NCBI RefSeq assembly: GCF_006384975.1
Contig: NZ_CP021645.1
Span: forward strand, 3,314,001-3,378,000
Direction: 5' to 3'
Length of the DNA: 64,000 nucleotides
Source of the DNA: Pseudomonas oryzihabitans
Lineage (GTDB): Bacteria > Pseudomonadota > Gammaproteobacteria > Pseudomonadales > Pseudomonadaceae
Below are positions 44,369 through 53,607 of this stretch, piece by piece. The notes under the pieces were generated by a model that was given only the letters and a program-made list of their open reading frames with translations, was not told the origin of the DNA and searched no databases. A program made the position numbers and the translations under genes. Position 1 is the stretch's first letter. Every line of letters starts with the position of its first letter.

Positions 44369-45649
44369 ATGCAGCCCCATGCTCCATCCTATTACGCCGC
44401 CACCGCCAACCAAACGCTGACGTTTCCACCGTTAGAGGGTGAGATCCAGGCCGATGTCTGCGTGGTCGGCGGCGGTTTCTCCGGGCTCAATACCGCCCTG
44501 GAGCTGGCCGAGCGCGGTGCGCGGGTGGTGCTGCTGGAAGCCCGGCGCATCGGCTGGGGGGCCAGTGGTCGTAACGGCGGCCAACTGATCCGCGGCGTCG
44601 GCCACGACGTCGAGCAGTTCGAGCCGGTCATCGGCGCCGAGGGCGTACGGGAACTCAAGCGGCTGGGTTTCGAGGCGGTGGATCTGGTCCGCCAGCGCAT
44701 CGCCCGCCACGACATCCAGTGCGATCTCACCTGGGGCTTCGCCGACCTGGCCAACAAGCCGCGCCACTGGCAGCACCTGCAGGAAGAGCAAGCGTCTCTC
44801 CAGGCCCTGGGCTATCCCCATGCGCTGCGCCTGGTGCCCAAAGCCCAGCTGGCCGAGGTGATCGGCTCCGCGCGCTACGCCGGCGCCCTGGTGGATGAGG
44901 GTTCCGGCCATCTGCATCCGCTCAACCTGGCCCTGGGCGAGGCCGCTGCGGCTGAGGCGCTGGGCGTACAACTCTTCGAAGGCAGTCACGTCACCCGCCT
45001 GGAATACGGCCCCAGGGTGCGGGTACACACCGCCCGTGGCCGGGTGAGCGCCGACACCCTGGTGCTCTGCTGCAACGCCTATATCGAAGACCTGCAACCT
45101 GAGCTGTCCGCCCAGGTACTGCCCGCCGGCAGCTATGTGATCGCTACCGAGCCGCTGTCCGCCGAGCGAGCCGCGCGGCTGCTGCCGGGCAACCGGGCGG
45201 TCTGCGACCAGAACGTGGCGGTGGACTACTTCCGCCTCTCCGCCGATCGCCGCCTGCTGTTCGGCGGTGCCTGCCACTACTCCGGGCGCGATCCCCAGGA
45301 CATCGCCGGCTACATGAGGCCGAAGATGCTGGCGGTCTTCCCGGAGTTGGCCGATGTCCGGCTGGACTACGCCTGGGGCGGCATGATCGGCATCGGCGCC
45401 AACCGCCTGCCGCAGATCGGTCGGCTGCGCGAGCACCCCAACGTCTTCCATGCCCAGGCCTACGCCGGCCACGGCGTCAACGCCACCCACCTGGCCGGGC
45501 ATCTGCTGGCGGAAGCGATCATGGCCCAGTCGGCCGGTTTCGACCTCTTCGCCCAGGTGCCCCATGCGCGCTTTCCCGGCGGGCGCCACCTGAGGTCGCC
45601 GCTGCTGGCGCTGGGCATGCTCTGGTATCGCCTCAAGGACCTGCTGTGA
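44369..45649 (+). CDS. FAD-dependent oxidase, PauB/PuuB-like (gamma-glutamylpolyamine oxidase)
   Basis: 426 residues from ATG 44369. The dinucleotide-binding motif VCVVGGGFSGLNTALELAER and RIGWGASGRNGGQLIRGVG are those of the gamma-glutamylputrescine oxidase group. The C-terminus, AQAYAGHGVNATHLAGHLLA, closes the FAD site. It should oxidise glutamylated putrescine or cadaverine. Position next to lrp/dadA corresponds to PA5309 (pauB4) in P. aeruginosa, and pauR lies 5 kb away. It overlaps the next gene by four bases. Confidence 0.85.
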   Translation: MQPHAPSYYAATANQTLTFPPLEGEIQADVCVVGGGFSGLNTALELAERGARVVLLEARRIGWGASGRNGGQLIRGVGHDVEQFEPVIGAEGVRELKRLGFEAVDLVRQRIARHDIQCDLTWGFADLANKPRHWQHLQEEQASLQALGYPHALRLVPKAQLAEVIGSARYAGALVDEGSGHLHPLNLALGEAAAAEALGVQLFEGSHVTRLEYGPRVRVHTARGRVSADTLVLCCNAYIEDLQPELSAQVLPAGSYVIATEPLSAERAARLLPGNRAVCDQNVAVDYFRLSADRRLLFGGACHYSGRDPQDIAGYMRPKMLAVFPELADVRLDYAWGGMIGIGANRLPQIGRLREHPNVFHAQAYAGHGVNATHLAGHLLAEAIMAQSAGFDLFAQVPHARFPGGRHLRSPLLALGMLWYRLKDLL

Positions 45650-47196
45650 TCCGCCTGGTCATCCCCCTGCTGCTGGCGCTGCTGGCCGGCTGCGCCACGC
45701 CGATTCCCCGCACCCCTTCCCAGGTGCTGCCCGCCGCCGGCACCGCCCTGGACAAGGAGGTGCGCGAGGCCGGCGCCAGCCACCCGGGCCTCTCGGGCTT
45801 TCGCCTGCTGGAGACCAGCACCGACGCCTTCACCGCGCGCGCCGAATTGATCCGCAAGGCCCAGCGCAGCCTGGATATCCAGTACTACATCGTCCACGAC
45901 GGCCTGACCACGCGGCTGCTGGTCAACGAACTGCTCAAGGCGGCGGATCGCGGCGTGCGCATCCGCTTCCTCATCGACGATACCAGCAGCGACGGCAACG
46001 ACTACCAGATCGCCGTGCTGGCCGCCCATCCCAATGTGCAGATCCGCGTCTTCAATCCGCTGCACCTGGGCCGCAGCACCGGGCCGACCCGCGCCCTCGG
46101 CCGCCTGATGGAACTCAACCAGCAGCACCGGCGCATGCACAACAAGCTGTGGCTGGCCGATGACAGCGTGGCCATCGTCGGCGGCCGCAACCTCGGCGAC
46201 GAGTACTTCGACGCCCGTCCAGAGATGAATTTCACTGACCTCGACCTGCTCGCCGCCGGTCCGGTGGCGCGGCAACTGGGGACCAGCTTCGACCAGTATT
46301 GGAACAGCCCCCTGAGCCAACCGGCTCGCCGCCTGCGCTGGTTCGCCCCCTCGGCGGGTGCCCTGGTGCGGCTGCGCGAGCGCCTGCACCGCTATCTCGA
46401 CAGCGAGCGCACCCATGATTTGGCGCTGTACAACCGCCTACGTCGCTACGCCACCGCCCCGCAACTCGACAACTGGCTGCAGGAACTGACCTGGGCCCCC
46501 GCCCAGGCCTTCTGGGATGCCCCGCGCAAGGTGCTGGCCGAGGACGAACCGGATTGGCAACTGCTGCTGACCCACCAACTGCAACCGGTCATGGATGGCG
46601 CCCAGCATGAGTTGCTGCTGATGTCCTCCTACTTCGTGCCCATGGACCAGGGGGTCGACTATCTGGGCGGCCTGACTGCGCGCGGCGTCGACGTACGGGT
46701 ACTGACCAATGCCCTGGAAGCCACGGACGTGCCGGCCGTGCATGCCGGCTACGCCCCCTATCGCACCGCGCTGCTGGCCGAAGGCATCAAGCTTTACGAG
46801 CTGCGCGCCCGCCCGGACCAGCAGAGATCCGCCCTGCCCTACCGCTTCGGCGAATCCGAATCCAGCCTGCACAGCAAGGCGATGGCCATCGATGGGCGCT
46901 GGTCCTTCATCGGCTCCTTCAATTTCGATCCGCGCTCGGTGCTGTGGAACACCGAGGTCGGCATCCTGGTGGACAGCCCGGCCCTAACCGGTCGCCTGCG
47001 CCAGCTGATGCTGCAGGGCATGGACCCGAGCGTGTCCTACGCCGTGAAACGCGTCGAAGACCAGGGCCGGGCGCACCTGGAATGGGTCACCGAACGCAAC
47101 GGCCAGCCGCGGGTGCTCCACCATGAACCCGGCAGCGCCTGGCGCCGCTTTAATGCCTGGGTGGTCAAGGCGGTGGGGCTGGAACGGCTGCTCTAG
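45646..47196 (+). CDS. phospholipase D-superfamily lipoprotein, cardiolipin synthase ClsC-like
   Basis: 516 residues from GTG 45646, overlapping the oxidase stop (GTGA). The N-terminus is a lipoprotein signal ending LLAGCATP (Cys at about 16). Both HKD motifs are intact: HNKLWLADD, and HSKAMAIDGR followed by FIGSFNFDPRS. This is the ClsC/YmdC branch, which condenses phosphatidylglycerol with phosphatidylethanolamine to make cardiolipin; nuclease or other PLD activity is not excluded. It probably shares a transcript with the oxidase gene. Confidence 0.87.
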   Translation: MIRLVIPLLLALLAGCATPIPRTPSQVLPAAGTALDKEVREAGASHPGLSGFRLLETSTDAFTARAELIRKAQRSLDIQYYIVHDGLTTRLLVNELLKAADRGVRIRFLIDDTSSDGNDYQIAVLAAHPNVQIRVFNPLHLGRSTGPTRALGRLMELNQQHRRMHNKLWLADDSVAIVGGRNLGDEYFDARPEMNFTDLDLLAAGPVARQLGTSFDQYWNSPLSQPARRLRWFAPSAGALVRLRERLHRYLDSERTHDLALYNRLRRYATAPQLDNWLQELTWAPAQAFWDAPRKVLAEDEPDWQLLLTHQLQPVMDGAQHELLLMSSYFVPMDQGVDYLGGLTARGVDVRVLTNALEATDVPAVHAGYAPYRTALLAEGIKLYELRARPDQQRSALPYRFGESESSLHSKAMAIDGRWSFIGSFNFDPRSVLWNTEVGILVDSPALTGRLRQLMLQGMDPSVSYAVKRVEDQGRAHLEWVTERNGQPRVLHHEPGSAWRRFNAWVVKAVGLERLL

Positions 47197-47202
47197 GGGC
47201 CT

Positions 47203-47237
47203 CCCTCACCCCAACCCTCTCCCAATGGGAGAGGGGG
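47203..47237. repeat. CCCTCACCC/CCCTCTCCC repeat, copy 6
   Basis: CCCTCACCCCAACCCTCTCC followed by CAATGGGAGAGGGGG, six bases after the ClsC-like stop. Confidence 0.75.
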
Positions 47238-47243
47238 CTGGAT

Positions 47244-47337
47244 CGTAGGTTGGGTTGAGACAGCTCCACCGTCGAAGCCCAACAACCAGCACCCTGCCAG
47301 CCCTGTTGGGCTTCACTAACGCTCAACCCAACCTACG
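47244..47337. repeat. nested inverted repeat, CGTAGGTTGGGTTGAG family, copy 1
   Basis: The outer arms CGTAGGTTGGGTTGAG (47244-47259) and its complement (47322-47337) are perfect. The inner arms GAAGCCCAACA (47274-47284) and TGTTGGGCTTC (47304-47314) are also perfect. The two-level stem can fold into one long hairpin. A second copy is at 56835-56931. Confidence 0.8.
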
Positions 47338-47371
47338 ACTCCATCAATCTCCCTGCAAAAAATCCGGCAAT

Positions 47372-47388
47372 TGTTCATTTTATGAACA
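47372..47388. promoter_or_regulatory. palindrome in the bioB promoter region
   Basis: TGTTCAT and ATGAACA are exact inverted arms around TTT, about 85 bases before bioB. It is the most symmetrical and AT-rich site in the leader, so it may be the operator for biotin control. It does not look like the usual BirA site (TTGTAAACC...GGTTTACAA). Confidence 0.4.
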
Positions 47389-47474
47389 GTAGTCGACCAA
47401 AACTTCGGCTAAGGTCGACCGCATTCTATGGCCCCGCTCCAGCGCCCGGCCGTTTTCCGCCTCGAGGATCTCCC

Positions 47475-48524
47475 ATGAGCGCTACCGCCCTGCGTCACGA
47501 CTGGACTCTCGCCGAAGTCCGCGCCCTGTTCCAGCAGCCCTTCAACGACCTGCTGTTCCAGGCCCAGAGCGTGCATCGCCAGCACTTCGACCCCAATCGC
47601 GTCCAGGTCTCCACCCTGCTGTCGATCAAGACCGGTGCCTGCCCGGAAGACTGCAAGTACTGCCCCCAGTCCGGCCACTACAACACCGGCCTGGAAAAGG
47701 AAAAGCTGATGGAGGTGCAGAAGGTGCTGGAGGCGGCCGCCGAGGCCAAGGCCATCGGCTCCACCCGCTTCTGCATGGGCGCCGCCTGGAAGCATCCTTC
47801 CGCCAAGGACATGCCCTACGTCCTGCAGATGGTGCAGGGCGTCAAGGCCCTGGGCCTGGAGACCTGCATGACCCTCGGCCGCCTGGACCAGGAGCAGACC
47901 CGCGCCCTGGCCGACGCCGGGCTGGACTATTACAACCACAACCTGGACACCTCGCCGGAGTTCTACGGCAACATCATCACCACCCGCACCTACGGCGAGC
48001 GCCTGCAGACCCTGGCCTACGTCCGCGAGGCGGGGATGAAGATCTGTTCCGGCGGCATCCTCGGCATGGGCGAGTCGGTGGACGACCGCGCCGGCCTGCT
48101 GATCCAGCTGGCCAACCTGCCCGAACACCCGGAGTCGGTGCCGATCAACATGCTGGTCAAGGTCCAGGGCACGCCGCTGGCCGAGGAAAAGGACGTCGAC
48201 CCCTTCGACTTCATCCGTACCCTGGCGGTGGCGCGCATCCTCATGCCCAGGTCCCATGTGCGCCTCTCCGCCGGTCGCGAGCAGATGAACGAGCAGATGC
48301 AGTCCCTGGCCTTCCTGGCCGGCGCCAACTCCATCTTCTACGGCGAGAAGCTGCTGACCACCGGCAACCCCCAGGCCGAAAAGGACATGCAGCTGTTCGC
48401 CCGCCTCGGCATCCAGCCCGAAGCCCGCGAAGAACACGCCGACGAGGTGCACCAGGCCGCCATCGAGCAGGCCCTGGTGGAACAGCGCAACAGCGAACTC
48501 TTCTACGACGCCGCCACCGCCTGA
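47475..48524 (+). CDS. bioB: biotin synthase
   Basis: 349 residues from ATG 47475 (GAGGA six bases upstream). The radical-SAM cluster CPEDCKYC (about 55-62) follows LLSIKTGA. The second-cluster region ([31 protein letters not shown]) is intact. It inserts sulphur into dethiobiotin to form biotin. It heads the bioB-F-H-C-D operon. Confidence 0.97.
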   Translation: MSATALRHDWTLAEVRALFQQPFNDLLFQAQSVHRQHFDPNRVQVSTLLSIKTGACPEDCKYCPQSGHYNTGLEKEKLMEVQKVLEAAAEAKAIGSTRFCMGAAWKHPSAKDMPYVLQMVQGVKALGLETCMTLGRLDQEQTRALADAGLDYYNHNLDTSPEFYGNIITTRTYGERLQTLAYVREAGMKICSGGILGMGESVDDRAGLLIQLANLPEHPESVPINMLVKVQGTPLAEEKDVDPFDFIRTLAVARILMPRSHVRLSAGREQMNEQMQSLAFLAGANSIFYGEKLLTTGNPQAEKDMQLFARLGIQPEAREEHADEVHQAAIEQALVEQRNSELFYDAATA

Positions 48525-48547
48525 CCCCCACTCCCCGCCCTGCTCTT

Positions 48548-48582
48548 CCCCCTCTCCCCCTGGGAGAGGGCCGGGGTGAGGG
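48548..48582. repeat. CCCTCACCC/CCCTCTCCC repeat, copy 7, inside the bio operon
   Basis: The CCCTCTCCCCCTGGGAGAGG core is followed by GCCGGGGTGAGGG, the element in reverse direction, between bioB and bioF. Confidence 0.75.
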
Positions 48583-48615
48583 CGCACTCTGCAACCCTCT
48601 CCACCGAGACTCCCC

Positions 48616-49791
48616 ATGGCCTTCAACCTCGCCGCCCGCCTGGCCCAGCGTCACGCTGCGCATCTCTACCGGAGCCGACCGCTGCTGGACGCGCCCCAGG
48701 GCCCCGCGGTGGTGGTGGATGGGGAAACCCTGCTGGCCTTCTGCAGCAACGACTACCTGGGACTGGCCAACCACCCCGCGCTGATCGCCGCCCTGCGCGC
48801 TGGCGCCGAGCGCTGGGGCGTCGGCGGCGGGGCCTCGCATTTGGTGATCGGCCACAGCAGACCCCATCACCAGGTGGAAGAAGCCCTGGCCGAACTCACC
48901 GGCCGGCCGCGCGCCCTGCTGTTCTCCACCGGCTACATGGCCAACCTGGCCGCCGTCACCGCCCTGGTCGGGCGCGGCGATACGGTGCTGGAAGACCGCC
49001 TCAACCACGCTTCCCTGCTCGACGCCGGCCTGCTCAGCGGCGCGCGCTTCGCCCGCTACCAGCACAACGATCCCGCCAGCCTGGCCAGCCGCCTCGCCAA
49101 GGCCGAGGGCGATACCCTGGTGGTCACCGATGGCGTCTTCAGCATGGACGGCGATCTCGCCGATTTGCCCGAGCTCTGCCAGGTCGCCCAGCGTCACGGC
49201 GCCTGGACCCTGGTGGACGACGCCCACGGCATCGGCATCCTGGGCGCCAGCGGTGGCGGCATCGTCGAGCACTTCGGCCTGGACCAGAGCCAGGTGCCGG
49301 TGCTGGTCGGCACCCTGGGCAAGGCCTGTGGCACCGCCGGGGCCTTCGTCGCCGGCAGCGAAGAGCTGATCGAGACGCTGATCCAGTTCGCCCGCCCCTA
49401 CATCTACACCACCAGCCAGCCGCCAGCGGTGGCCTGCGCCACCCTCGCCGCCCTGCAGCTCGTCCGCGAAGAGGGCTGGCGCCGTGAGCTCCTGCACACT
49501 TTGATCCAGAGATTCCGCAGGGGCGCGACGGCCCTCGGCCTGGACCTTATGCTCAGCGCCACGCCGATCCAGCCCATCCTGGTCGGCGACAGCGCGCGCG
49601 CCCTCGCACTCTCCGCCGCCCTGCGCCGGCGCGGGATCCTGGTCACCGCCATCCGACCGCCCACCGTACCGGCCGGCAGTGCCCGCCTGCGGGTGACCCT
49701 GACGGCGGCCCATCGCGAAGCGCACGTGGACCTCTTGCTCGACGCTCTGGCCCAGGCCATGGCCGAATTACCGCCTGACGCGGATAAGTGA
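48616..49791 (+). CDS. bioF: 8-amino-7-oxononanoate synthase
   Basis: 391 residues of the alpha-oxoamine synthase family. [13 protein letters not shown] (about 37-49) opens the domain. [10 protein letters not shown] holds the PLP Asp, and [14 protein letters not shown] carries the PLP-binding Lys. It condenses pimeloyl-ACP with alanine. It is second in the operon, separated from bioB by 91 bases that contain a palindromic repeat. bioH starts 7 bases after its stop. Confidence 0.96.
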   Translation: MAFNLAARLAQRHAAHLYRSRPLLDAPQGPAVVVDGETLLAFCSNDYLGLANHPALIAALRAGAERWGVGGGASHLVIGHSRPHHQVEEALAELTGRPRALLFSTGYMANLAAVTALVGRGDTVLEDRLNHASLLDAGLLSGARFARYQHNDPASLASRLAKAEGDTLVVTDGVFSMDGDLADLPELCQVAQRHGAWTLVDDAHGIGILGASGGGIVEHFGLDQSQVPVLVGTLGKACGTAGAFVAGSEELIETLIQFARPYIYTTSQPPAVACATLAALQLVREEGWRRELLHTLIQRFRRGATALGLDLMLSATPIQPILVGDSARALALSAALRRRGILVTAIRPPTVPAGSARLRVTLTAAHREAHVDLLLDALAQAMAELPPDADK

Positions 49792-49798
49792 CCGACCA

Positions 49799-50524
49799 AT
49801 GCGCGATACCCTGATCTTGCTGCCCGGCTGGGGCCTGGGCAGTGCTCCGCTGGAGCCCCTGCGTGACGAACTCACCGAGCTGGCGCCCTTTCTCGACGTG
49901 CTGATCGAGCCGCTGCCGGCGCTGGCCGATACCCAGGAATGGTTCGCCGACCTGGAGGGCCGTATCGCCGACGGCGTCTGGCTGGCCGGCTGGTCGCTGG
50001 GCGGCATGCTCGCCAGCGAATTCACCCTGCGCCGCCCAGAAGGCGTGCATGGCCTCGTCACCCTGGCCAGCAACCGCTGTTTCGTCGCCCGCGCCGGCTG
50101 GCAGACCGCCATGGCGCGCAGCGTCTTCACCGACTTCTTCGAAGCCTGTTCGCTGGACGCCGACCAGACCCTCAGGCGCTTCACTCTGCTGGTGGCCCAG
50201 GGCGCCCGCGACAGCCGCACCCTCGCCCGCCAGCTGCAGGTGACCCTGCCCGAGGTCGACCCCGAGGTGGTCCTGGCCGGCCTGGAATTGCTGGCGCGCC
50301 TGGACACCCGCGTCGCCCTGCAGGCCTTCACCGGTCCCCAGCTGCACCTGTTCGGCGCCCACGACGCCCTGGTCCCGGCCACGGCCGCCCAGGCCTTGCG
50401 TAACGAGCTGCCGACCGCCCAGATCGAGGTCCTGGAGCACGCCAGTCATGGCCTGCCCCTGGAGCGCCCGGACGAGGTGGCCTTGCGTATCCGTGAATTC
50501 ATCTATGCAGGACGAGATGGCTGA
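49799..50524 (+). CDS. bioH: pimeloyl-ACP methyl ester carboxylesterase
   Basis: 241 residues of alpha/beta-hydrolase fold. The nucleophile elbow is LAGWSLGGM with Ser66, the acid lies in [10 protein letters not shown], and the catalytic His lies in [12 protein letters not shown]. It removes the methyl group that BioC added once the pimeloyl chain is complete. It is seven bases downstream of bioF and overlaps bioC. Confidence 0.93.
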   Translation: MRDTLILLPGWGLGSAPLEPLRDELTELAPFLDVLIEPLPALADTQEWFADLEGRIADGVWLAGWSLGGMLASEFTLRRPEGVHGLVTLASNRCFVARAGWQTAMARSVFTDFFEACSLDADQTLRRFTLLVAQGARDSRTLARQLQVTLPEVDPEVVLAGLELLARLDTRVALQAFTGPQLHLFGAHDALVPATAAQALRNELPTAQIEVLEHASHGLPLERPDEVALRIREFIYAGRDG

Positions 50525-51320
50525 CGTATTGCCCGACAAGCGCCAGGTGGCGCTGTCCTTTTCCCGCGCCGCCGCGCAGTACGACGGCGCCGCCCTGCTG
50601 CAACGCCGGGTCGCCGACCGCCTCCTGGCGCAGTTGCACGCTCTAGACAAGCAAGGTTGGTTGAACCCGCAACTCTGGCTGGACCTAGGCAGCGGTACCG
50701 GCTATTGCAGTCGGGCCCTGGCCCAGCGTCACCCCCACAGTGAAGGCCTGGCCCTGGACCTGGCCGCCGGCATGCTCCGTCATGCCCGCCAGCAGGGGAC
50801 CGGCGCCCGTTACCATGTGGCCGCCGACGCCGAGCGCCTGCCACTACGCGACGATTGCTGCGACCTCATCCTCTCCAGCCTGGCCCTGCAGTGGTGCGCC
50901 GAGCTGCCCACCGTCCTCGCCGAGGCGCGGCGCGTCCTGCGACCGGGCGGGGTGCTGGCCTTCAGCAGCCTGGTCGAGGGCACCCTCGCCGAGTTGCGCC
51001 AGAGCTGGGCCCAGGTGGACGACCAGGTGCACGTCAATCGCTTCCGCCCCCAGACGGCCTATGCCGAAGCCGCCAAAGCCAGCGGCCTGCAGCTGCTGAC
51101 GCTGGAGGTCGCGCCCGAACAGCTGCACTTCCCGGACCTGCGCGCCCTCACCCACCACCTCAAGGCCATAGGCGCGCACAACCTCAACCAGGGTCGCCCC
51201 CAGGGGCTCACCGGCCGCCAGCGCCTGGCAGCCTTCACCCAGGCCTACGAAAGCCTGCGCCAGTCCGCCGGCCTGCCCGCCACCTACCAGGTGATCTACG
51301 TCCTGCTGCGCAAGGAATGA
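50517..51320 (+). CDS. bioC: malonyl-ACP O-methyltransferase
   Basis: 267 residues from ATG 50517, overlapping bioH by 8 bases; an ATG four codons earlier (50505) is the alternative. [20 protein letters not shown] is the BioC N-terminus. The SAM motif is [19 protein letters not shown], and [15 protein letters not shown] follows. It methylates malonyl-ACP to disguise it for fatty-acid elongation, the first step to pimelate. Confidence 0.94.
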   Translation: MADVLPDKRQVALSFSRAAAQYDGAALLQRRVADRLLAQLHALDKQGWLNPQLWLDLGSGTGYCSRALAQRHPHSEGLALDLAAGMLRHARQQGTGARYHVAADAERLPLRDDCCDLILSSLALQWCAELPTVLAEARRVLRPGGVLAFSSLVEGTLAELRQSWAQVDDQVHVNRFRPQTAYAEAAKASGLQLLTLEVAPEQLHFPDLRALTHHLKAIGAHNLNQGRPQGLTGRQRLAAFTQAYESLRQSAGLPATYQVIYVLLRKE

Positions 51321-51325
51321 CCGTC

Positions 51326-51997
51326 ATGCTCGCCTACTTCGTCACCGGCACCGATACCGAGATCGGCAAGACCACCATCGCCGCCGGCCTGCTGCACCGC
51401 GCCCGCCAACAGGGCCTCGTCACCGCCGGGGTCAAGCCGGTGGCCTCCGGCTGCGAACGCACCGCTGAGGGCCTGCGCAACGGCGACGCCCTGGCGCTGC
51501 TGGGCGAGACCTCGCTGCCACTCGCCTATGCCGACATCAATCCCATCGCCCTGGAACCCGCCATCGCTCCGCACCTGGCGGCCCGCGAGGCCGGCATCGA
51601 GCTCAGCGTCGCCAGCCTGGCCATGCCGGTGCGGCGGATCCTCGCCCTGGGTGCCGACTTCACCCTGGTGGAAGGCGCCGGCGGCTGGCGCGTGCCCCTG
51701 GCTGGGCGCGAGTCGCTGTCCGATCTTGCGCGGGAACTGCAGCTGCCGGTGATCCTGGTGGTGGGCGTACGCCTGGGCTGCATCAACCACGCCCTGCTCA
51801 GCGCCGAGGCCATCCTCGCCGACGGCCTGCCGCTGGCCGGCTGGGTGGCCAATCTGGTGGCCCCGGCCACCCTGCGTCTGGACGACAACCTCGCCACCCT
51901 GCACGAGCGCCTGCCCGCGCCCTGCCTGGGCACGGTGCCGCACCTGGCCGCGGCCACCCCGGCCGCCGTTGCCGCACACCTGCGCCTGCCCGGCTGA
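51326..51997 (+). CDS. bioD: dethiobiotin synthetase
   Basis: 223 residues from ATG 51326, with AAGGA nine bases upstream; the ATG at 51317 that overlaps the bioC stop is too close to that site. The P-loop YFVTGTDTEIGKTTIAAGLL is intact, and VKPVASGCE and LVEGAGGWRVPL are conserved. It closes the ureido ring with CO2 and ATP. It is the last bio gene; bioA is not in the window. Confidence 0.94.
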   Translation: MLAYFVTGTDTEIGKTTIAAGLLHRARQQGLVTAGVKPVASGCERTAEGLRNGDALALLGETSLPLAYADINPIALEPAIAPHLAAREAGIELSVASLAMPVRRILALGADFTLVEGAGGWRVPLAGRESLSDLARELQLPVILVVGVRLGCINHALLSAEAILADGLPLAGWVANLVAPATLRLDDNLATLHERLPAPCLGTVPHLAAATPAAVAAHLRLPG

Positions 51998-52088
51998 TAT
52001 CAGTCTTTCGGGCGATGGCCGCTCGGCCGGGGCGACGGCAGACTGCCCTGGCCGCCGCCCTCGCGCGGCCTCTCCAGCGGATGCCGCC

Positions 52089-53201
52089 GTGCCTGCCATC
52101 AAGCTCTTCACCTGCCTGGGCCTGCTCGGCCTGACCAGCACTGCCTGGGCCTTGGAAAACCAGAGCCTCGTGGATCAGCGCGGCGAACGCCTGGGCGCCT
52201 TCCTGACCCAGGACGCCGACACCCGCCAGGGCAGGCTGGAGGTGGTCCAGACCGGCCGCGCCAGCCAGGCCTATCTCACCCAGAGCGCGTCCCTGGGCGA
52301 CAGCACCCGCGTCGAGCAGGGCGGCCTCGGCAACTTCGCCAATATCACCCAGGCCGCGGGCGGCGCGCGTGAGGTCACCATCGACCAGCGCGAAGCCAAT
52401 CAGAGCCACGCCTACGTCTACCAGGGCCATGGCCAGCGTAACCGGGTGGACATCGTCCAGGACGGCCTGCTCAACGAAGCCCTGGTACGCCAGGGTGGCG
52501 ATGACCAGCAGATGCGTATCGAACAGTCCGGCGCGCGCAACGGTATCGAGCTGTTCCAGGACGGTCGCGACAGCGGTACGAGGTCGCGCCTCAAACAGGT
52601 GGGCGACGATCACGTCCAGGACGTACTGAGCCTGGGCGCGCGCAACGAGGTCGATCTGCTGCAGGGCGGCGCAGCCAACCAGGCGCAGGTCGAACAGCGC
52701 GGCGACGACAACTATGCCGGCGTCCGCCAGGGTGCGCGGCAACAGGAGCTCCGGCTGATCCAGACCGGCAATCGCAACGACGCCCGTGTCCAGCAGAACG
52801 GGCTCGCGGATCGGCCGCAACGGATTAGCGCTGTCCAGCTCGGCGATGACAACACCGCCCAGTTGCTCGTCACTGGCGAGGGCAACACCCTCGATCTCCA
52901 GCAGCAGGGCAGCCGTAACACCGCCGGGGTACTGATCGGTGGCGACGATGCACGTCTGACCCTCGTCACCACGGGCAACGACAATGCTTTCAGGGCGAAC
53001 GGGGACGGCGACGACATCGAACTCAGCGTCACGCAACTCGGCGAGGGTCACGTCTTCTCCGCCAGCCTGCTGAGCGCCGCCCAGGTCGAGGCGAGCCAGC
53101 AGGGCTTCGGCCAGCGCGCTGTCATCAGCCAGTTGAGCGAAGGCAACAGCCTTAGCCTGCGCCAGAGCGGCCAGGGCAACAGCGCGACGATCCAGCAATA
53201 G
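52089..53201 (+). CDS. secreted curlin-repeat (amyloid-like) protein
   Basis: 370 residues from GTG 52089. A signal peptide covers about 1-22 (LFTCLGLLGLTSTAWA). The rest is a long series of imperfect repeats of about 22 residues with alternating Q-x-G-x2-N-x-A/V-x-V/L-x-Q spacing. Examples are QGGLGNFANITQ, VRQGGDDQQMRIEQSGARN, VEQRGDDNYAGVRQGA and QSGQGNSATIQQ. This is the curlin (CsgA/CsgB) pattern of stacked beta-strands. It is much longer than CsgA (about 150 residues). No csgE/F/G secretion genes are near. It probably forms a surface amyloid or beta-solenoid (inference). Confidence 0.8.
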   Translation: MPAIKLFTCLGLLGLTSTAWALENQSLVDQRGERLGAFLTQDADTRQGRLEVVQTGRASQAYLTQSASLGDSTRVEQGGLGNFANITQAAGGAREVTIDQREANQSHAYVYQGHGQRNRVDIVQDGLLNEALVRQGGDDQQMRIEQSGARNGIELFQDGRDSGTRSRLKQVGDDHVQDVLSLGARNEVDLLQGGAANQAQVEQRGDDNYAGVRQGARQQELRLIQTGNRNDARVQQNGLADRPQRISAVQLGDDNTAQLLVTGEGNTLDLQQQGSRNTAGVLIGGDDARLTLVTTGNDNAFRANGDGDDIELSVTQLGEGHVFSASLLSAAQVEASQQGFGQRAVISQLSEGNSLSLRQSGQGNSATIQQ

Positions 53202-53291
53202 CACGGATACAGGCGGTCACAGAGAACGGTGGTTTGTTGGCGTCAAAGCTGCTCTAATAGCCTTCTGACATCACCGTCGAGGACACTGTCC

Positions 53292-53558
53292 ATGAACGTG
53301 ACATCAAGCAATCCGCTCTACACTGGCATGCAGGCCTTCCAGAACGGCAGCCGCATGGTCGACAAGGCCGGCGTTGCCCTGGCCTCCCAGACGGCGCGCA
53401 ACCAGGAAGAAGCCCTGGGTGCGACCACCAACAGCCAGGCCGATCTGGCCAGTCAGTTGGTCAATCTGGATGTCGGCAAGTATCAGGCGCTGGCGGGCAG
53501 CAAGGTCATGCAGACCGCCCAGGAGACCCTGGGCAGCCTGATCGATACCAAAGCCTGA
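53292..53558 (+). CDS. small protein resembling fused ends of flagellar rod/hook proteins
   Basis: 88 residues from ATG 53292. The N-terminal SNPLYTGMQAFQNGSRMVDK and the C-terminal LASQLVNLDVGKYQALAGSK, then VMQTAQETLGSLIDTKA, have the helical heptad look of the two ends of FlgB/C/G-type rod proteins, with the whole middle missing. No signal peptide. The resemblance is by eye and not certain; it could be another coiled-coil protein. It lies beside a chemoreceptor gene (convergent). Confidence 0.55.
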   Translation: MNVTSSNPLYTGMQAFQNGSRMVDKAGVALASQTARNQEEALGATTNSQADLASQLVNLDVGKYQALAGSKVMQTAQETLGSLIDTKA

Positions 53559-53579
53559 CCGCAACGACTTACGAAACCA

Positions 53580-53598
53580 GGGGCGCCCAAGGCGCCCC
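53580..53598. terminator. hairpin between convergent genes
   Basis: GGGGCGCC (53580-53587) pairs with GGCGCCCC (53591-53598) around CAA. It lies between the stops of the small protein and the chemoreceptor and could serve both. Confidence 0.55.
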
Positions 53599-53607
53599 GT
53601 CGCGTCT

